64,000 nt of DNA from Camillea tinctor (Eukaryota; Ascomycota; Sordariomycetes; Xylariales; Xylariaceae). This document shows, piece by piece, positions 58,601 through 64,000 of this stretch. Below the pieces are notes generated by a model. The model did not search any database. It saw only the letters and a list, made by a program, of their open reading frames with translations, and had not been told where the DNA came from. Position 1 is the stretch's first letter. Every line of letters begins with the position of its first letter. Where the stretch lies: contig MU394084.1 of NCBI GenBank assembly GCA_022578605.1, forward strand, positions 248,001 through 312,000. Direction: 5' to 3'. Both the position numbers and the translations under genes were made by a program.

Positions 58601-61600
58601 ATTGTACTTGTAAGTTGAGGGGGAAATGTATCAGCCCCTATTTACCCCTATTCGCCCACTTACCATCCGTCTTTACGATAACATACCTTTCATTGACTCA
58701 ACTAAAGCTACTAAAAAGAAAACACTACTATAAATTAATCTGTAATAGCAACTAGATTGTAGCTTTCGTGGGCGTCGTTGTCACCAAAGCAAACCACGAC
58801 CATGTCCGATTGCAACAATGACCAACAAGTGACGTATGCCGGGTAGTTGCTAAATAATATATGCATACGTCTAGATAAGATGAAGTCCAATGAGGACACG
58901 AATATACCTAGAAGAATATTGAATCTCGAGTCTCTACTCTTGGATGGCAGCAGATGTTAGGAGCGGTGTGTTAGGCTATATAATATATGACCGCGAGGAC
59001 CCTGCAAAAGAATGAGGTAAGTGATCAATGTATAGAAGTATCAAGGATAGTCGTAGCCTTAGTCTTCTGTACAACATAACATTCACTACTAAACTTATCA
59101 GGGCTCTGGTGACAGCAGACTAGCATGTTTCCTACCATCTTCCTATAGTAGCTTCCCAAACTATGCAGAGATAAACATGAAAAGGGTTCGTCTCGACCGA
59201 GCCCTCGCCATATAGTACCATCTTAGATTTATTCTACGGGCTAGATAGGGTTGAAAAAAGTTGTCAGTTGATTATGATCATATCCCATAACAGGATTCAA
59301 ATAGAAGCTTATCACTATAACAAAGAAGTAGTCAAAACTAAAAGAGTGAATGATAGGTACTCTACTAACACCCCCTATCTATCTAGATTAAGGTGTATAC
59401 TAATGATAGACGCCGTTATTTCTGTACTACTTTGACTACCTAATAGTAGGTGAGTAAACGAAGTTGGCGTGAAGTTTGACGCGATAGTGTTTGTGGAGAA
59501 CTCGATCAGGCAACCCTAGTGACTTGATGAACCTAGGAAGAACTGAAGATGCTTTATCACCTCTATGGAACTATATACTCATTACCTTTTCATAGTCTAC
59601 ATATTAGTTGCTCTCGTACAGCTTGTTTCTATGACATGTTTATGCTGTGCTGAGGTATCCTTATATTATATCATGTTAGAATATAGCATAATATAGTCTT
59701 CATATTGAATTGCATAACTAAGATTATTGTTCATTTTCTGCAACAATATACTATAGTAGAAAATAGGATCCTTAATCCTAAGTCCTTACAGCATTCAAGA
59801 ACATGATTTTTATTTTTATAGAAATCCATAGACTTTAATAAAACGGTAGGCAGAGTAGATAGAAAAGTGCCGATTTAAAATCCAGATATCGTCAATTAGC
59901 TAATCAAAACAAACAATATAATACGTATATTATCAAAGTATATACAAGATGACTGTGCATAAACCGATTCGTGATATTGATAGTTGATGGGGGTTGTATG
60001 GTAGAAAAAAGAAATCCTATATCTATTATGAATGATAAAGAATTATGAAGTGAAGTTTCTTTTGACTTCCTCATGAACCATTGCTTATGTATCCACGAAA
60101 GAGACTGACAAAGCCCAACCCAGCCTTAGTTAAGTATCCCTGGGTTTTCAATAATAGACTTGTGTATCATATATTCACTTCCTTCATGGTCTACGGGGCC
60201 TATAAATTTGAACCAGCGAGACTTTTCTAGAAAGATCTAACAACTCCCCAGGCTCACGACATAGTGGTATAGGTACATGAAATATGGAAGCTCATAATTG
60301 ATATCTTCATACTGTCTAGGTAGTTGGTTTTGGCTTATTTTATTTCTTTTACTATTTTTTGTTTCTTTGCTCTCTTCTTTCCCCGTTTTTGGATCATGGC
60401 ACTCACCTTGTTAGGGTCGATCTCATCATCTTGGCCCTCGGAATTTCTAGAAAGTAAAACCGCTACACGGAGCTTAGCTAGGAGTCATATATTGTTGTGA
60501 ATGACACTTCTGTAGTAGATCTCCGCACCGAACTATTTTAACCGGCGAACTTTAGTTTCTGACCCTTGTTCTCGTGGACTTGAAAAAAAGAACCTGTTAC
60601 ACGAGGCTGTCGTATTATATCCAATTACATCGGTAATAGCTTTTATCGTGATAACTTGGTGTAACAACGTACATGAGACATCCGGATGTTAGTAGAATAA
60701 ATTCATATTATTCTACTGAGTTATGTTACACGATCAATATCTAACCCCTAATAGCGTCTCAAAAACAAGCCACTGCCCTAGTCAATCTCGTCTAGATCAA
60801 GCGCCGGGGGATCACGGCCTACATGACATACAGACGTAGACAGCACACTAGTTTTGCACGTCATACATCGATGGGTATCCGCCCAAATTTTCTGTAGCAT
60901 CGGTCGTAAACAACCCGTAGCCACGGATTCGGTGAGACAAACCCCATATCCTAGTTCTACACGCGCACAGCCTTAGTTGTATCACCACACCTAGTGACAA
61001 GAAAATGAAAGATAGGTTATTATGTTGCCCGGAGGATGATCAAGGATGAGGCTGACGCTTACCACATATTGTAGAGCGATCTCACGTCAGGTAGGGTCTC
61101 GTGATCCTACCACGCACGCGCGGGCCGGTTGGGCGCTATGGGATTCTCGGGAACATGTAGGGGTTCTCTAGGATGAAGGAACAAGTGAAGCAAGCAGGTT
61201 TTTTTTTTTTTTTTGGTCGGTTCAGAATGTCACATCTATTGCATGTCCACTCCGCTGATCGGGATCTGGGTAGGATAAGAAGGTTGGAGCTATGTAACTT
61301 AGTGTTATGTCATGCATGAGCATAAGATCCTATTCCAGGGGCACAAAACATCGAAGGAGGAAGTACCATGCCCGCATTGAGTTTGCCATCTGCTGGGGCG
61401 AAACATTTAGGTTGCTCAACTCAGACCTCGGCGGTCGTGTTTACATATTGTTTCGAGAGGCCGGGGATTTCCTTGTCGTACCGGTCCATGCACATGATAC
61501 AGCATACACTATCAAAATGGAGCTGAAAGGTAGAACTTAGTGTAAGAACTTGTGTTATTTATTTTCAATACTTCCATTTGATGAATAATGAATTTGGAGT

Positions 61601-64000
61601 AGCGTAAGATAATTTGTAGACAGACATTTATGGAGGGTAGGACTTCATTCAATAGTTCTATTTTATCGAGAAATTAGATGTCTGTGAGGCAAGGAAGATT
61701 AAGACCCAAGAAAATTGAATGAATGCTATAAATAAAGTATGCATGGGGACTTATGTTAGGAGATCATGATACATAGGTAGGTATCGACTTCCTCACGATT
61801 TGAGCATAAGGTAATGAGAACATCCATGGTGGCCTAGCCAGACGAATAAGCAAACAGGTCATGTCACTGGTAAGTTCAATTATCTCACTTATATGAATAA
61901 GAGCTTTGTGACGACTAATCAAATGTGATAACGGCATTGGGACTTTTAAGAAAGGGTAGGTCAGACGAACGCGTAGATCTGAAAGCTGAAACCTGGACAT
62001 CACTAATGATAAGAGAGCATAGCCTACCGAACGTCCTAGACTATCGACCTGATTAGAGACAAGAAAAAGTCCAATTCATTATATAAGACACGTACGCTTA
62101 AGTATTCTTTTAATGTAAATATTTAGTACCTATGTGATGGTGGAGTTTGACATAGGAGCTACTTACTACAGCAAATCGCATTCCCTTCTCTTGAACGTCT
62201 CATGACGAGCCCAAAGGATGCTCACAATCCACCCTAATCGTCATCTTGGAGACTAGTGATAGGTAGAGAGATGTGGCTCCTGCGATCACAACACGAAGTA
62301 GGATGAGTATCCATCATCAGTAAGGAGGTATGAAATGTATGCCTGATGCCGCGGTAAGGCACGGCCACTAGGATAACGCAGTAAGCCTAACCGAGGCAGA
62401 CACATCATATAGGGTAAAAACCAGAGATTATTCTTCCCAAATCAGTGAACTCCATGGGGCTCATAGTTAGAACGGACATGGCACGTACGCTTTTCTCTCT
62501 ATCCCTCTAAAACCCATCCTGACATGATTTGGACCCTAGAGGTATAGTGATAGCGGAATATGCCGAACTAGAGCATTCTAGGCTCAGTAAGTGCGCAATA
62601 GACCATGTCATGGAAGACCCTGAGCAAGTGGGCCGGATGGGGAAACTTTGTTGATCCATCTTGTGTGCTCCCCATGAAACTAGGACCCTGAACTTCATAG
62701 GGTGAAAGGGGGGGACCACATATGTTACCTGAAAGAGAAGAAGAAAAAAAAATAAACAACAACATAAACAACAACCTTTTACCTTGTAACCTTTCGTGAT
62801 GCCCGTGATTTGTCGCGCGACTATTGAATCCTCTGTCCCGCATTGAAACAAGATGGACGGCGGTCTGGATGTAAGGGAGGCACAGCTCTGCCGGGCTATC
62901 CGATCTAAAGTGGTATACGCGCCCGAAGATTCTCTTTCTCTCTTCATGTGTCTGGTTTATCGACCGACTGATGCCGAGCCCGTAACGTCAACGTCCTTGT
63001 TGAAGACCCAGAATGCATCCTGCGTTAGCCGAGTAAAGGTGTTGGGGGGGGAAGGGGCGAGTTCGTTCTCCAGTGTTCCAATATCGCCAAGCAAAGTGCC
63101 ACATTGTTCTATCATGGGACAATGTGTGTATATGCTAGACTAGCTCCGTCCGATATATGGCGTTTATGTTTGGACTTCCGTTGCTGATGCATGGAAGCTC
63201 GCTACATAATATCCCTGGCTTGGTCCCAGATCCTCTAGTAAAGTGCTGTAAGGGCTTGTGATAATGAGATCTGAGCGCATATGGGCCGTTATGCAGTGAA
63301 GCTGACCCCATACAACACGTGAGTTTTTCTTTTGCGTTTCCTTTAATACTGATTAATTTAGTAACGATATTATTTCTTCCCTTCCCATATCGTTCGTGGT
63401 TGACAGGTATCTCAGTAGTTTGTAGTAAACTTTTTTTTCGAGATCGATCGACACAAGGATGTTAATGTTAGATCTCGAGGTTAAATGAGGTTATTTATGA
63501 ACGGTCCCAACGCGATGTGCTGATCATTGCTGAATACGGGTTCTATGGGGTTTCTTGAACCAACAATGCTCACCGTTGCGCTTTTGTATAGAGCTGACGA
63601 CAGCAACAGGTAATAACTAGTTAGCAAACTTACTTGATGCTTGTGCATGTACTGCGATACGAGATGAAATTTGTTTGAATGGATATGTGACAGTTTTGGT
63701 GTAAGGAATTGTGAGGTGACTGGAGTCCCCCCCCCCTTTTCTAAAATTAACTTGATTGAAGATCTCAGAAAGTGTTGCGTTAATAAAGGATATACTTATT
63801 GCCTTACCCATACTTTGTTCCTCCGCTGTAGACTGATTGATTGAGTCGAAAAGTATATGCGGGGTTGAAATCTGTGATGTGTTGTTGCATAAAGGTCAAA
63901 AGTCGCTTATCTTTTTTCGCTCTCTAGAAGGGCCAGCATCAACAAAGAAACTCTTGAGCGTTACCCATTTAGGATGTATAGATGGGTATGTACGTACATA
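55603..64000. other. 8.4-kb end of window without a recognised gene
   Basis: AT-rich, with no frame above 60 codons between about 57.6 and 61.3 kb. Frames at 55899-56114, 61307-61540, 61764-62003, 62507-62947 and 62853-63143 have no recognisable domain. The sequence looks like decayed DNA (frequent TA, few GC-rich blocks), possibly ancient repeat-induced mutation, but no identifiable transposon remains. The first 300 bases are the copper transporter promoter; no clear copper-responsive element was found by eye. Confidence 0.5.

Noticed and set aside
62507..62947. 146-codon minus-strand frame near window end
   Set aside because: Cys/Phe/Leu simple-sequence middle, no domain, overlapping frames on both strands.
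1..64000. CRISPR arrays, rRNA operon, secondary-metabolite cluster or virus-derived genes
   Set aside because: None of the expected repeats, core enzymes or domains was seen anywhere in the window.

Overview
The window is nuclear DNA of a filamentous ascomycete (Pezizomycotina, most likely a Sordariomycete). The evidence is spliced genes with short introns (GTAAGT/GTGAGT donors, CTAAC-type branch points, CAG/TAG acceptors), GC-rich exons in AT-rich, microsatellite-rich spacers, and a gene set typical of the group: CHS5, a PLS1 tetraspanin, a WASP/Las17 homologue, a fungal MCM1, a 2EXR-domain protein and a secretory lipase. No prokaryotic, viral or CRISPR structure was seen. All exon structures below were built by hand from reading frame and splice signals; none has been checked against transcripts.

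Layout. 0.9-2.6 kb: secreted lipase-like hydrolase (+). 3.3-3.4 kb: intron-containing tRNA-Ala(AGC) (-). 4.9-6.6 kb: a large disordered and coiled-coil protein of unknown role (-). 8.5-9.4 kb: short-chain dehydrogenase (+). 10.6-11.8 kb: 2EXR-domain gene with an in-frame TAG near its start (+). 13.0-14.3 kb: CHS5 exomer subunit (-). 14.8-15.7 kb: unknown protein (-). 16.5-17.5 kb: translation factor eIF1A in four exons (+). 19.5-21.5 kb: WASP/Las17 actin nucleation promoter (-). 22.9-23.2 kb: small 69-aa protein (-). 24.0-26.9 kb: XPF/Rad1 repair nuclease (+). 27.6-27.9 kb: small 80-aa membrane protein (-). 34.5-35.5 kb: MCM1 MADS-box factor (-). 49.9-50.7 kb: PLS1 tetraspanin (+). 54.9-55.6 kb: Ctr copper transporter (-). 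The first half is gene-dense. From 28 kb onward only three genes were found in 36 kb, and the spacers carry simple repeats, a MITE-like element at 37.07-37.37 kb and AT-rich sequence that may be decayed.

The genes do not form one pathway; this is ordinary mixed-function fungal chromosome. Several touch polarised growth and infection-related morphogenesis (CHS5 for chitin synthase delivery, WASP for actin patches, PLS1 for appressorium or penetration function, MCM1 for mating and development). That is a thematic remark, not evidence of a cluster. The best second-look items are the broken or recoded 2EXR gene, the MITE-like element, the 14-kb gene-poor stretch upstream of MCM1, the two small spliced proteins, and a perfect 26-bp palindrome inside a coding sequence.
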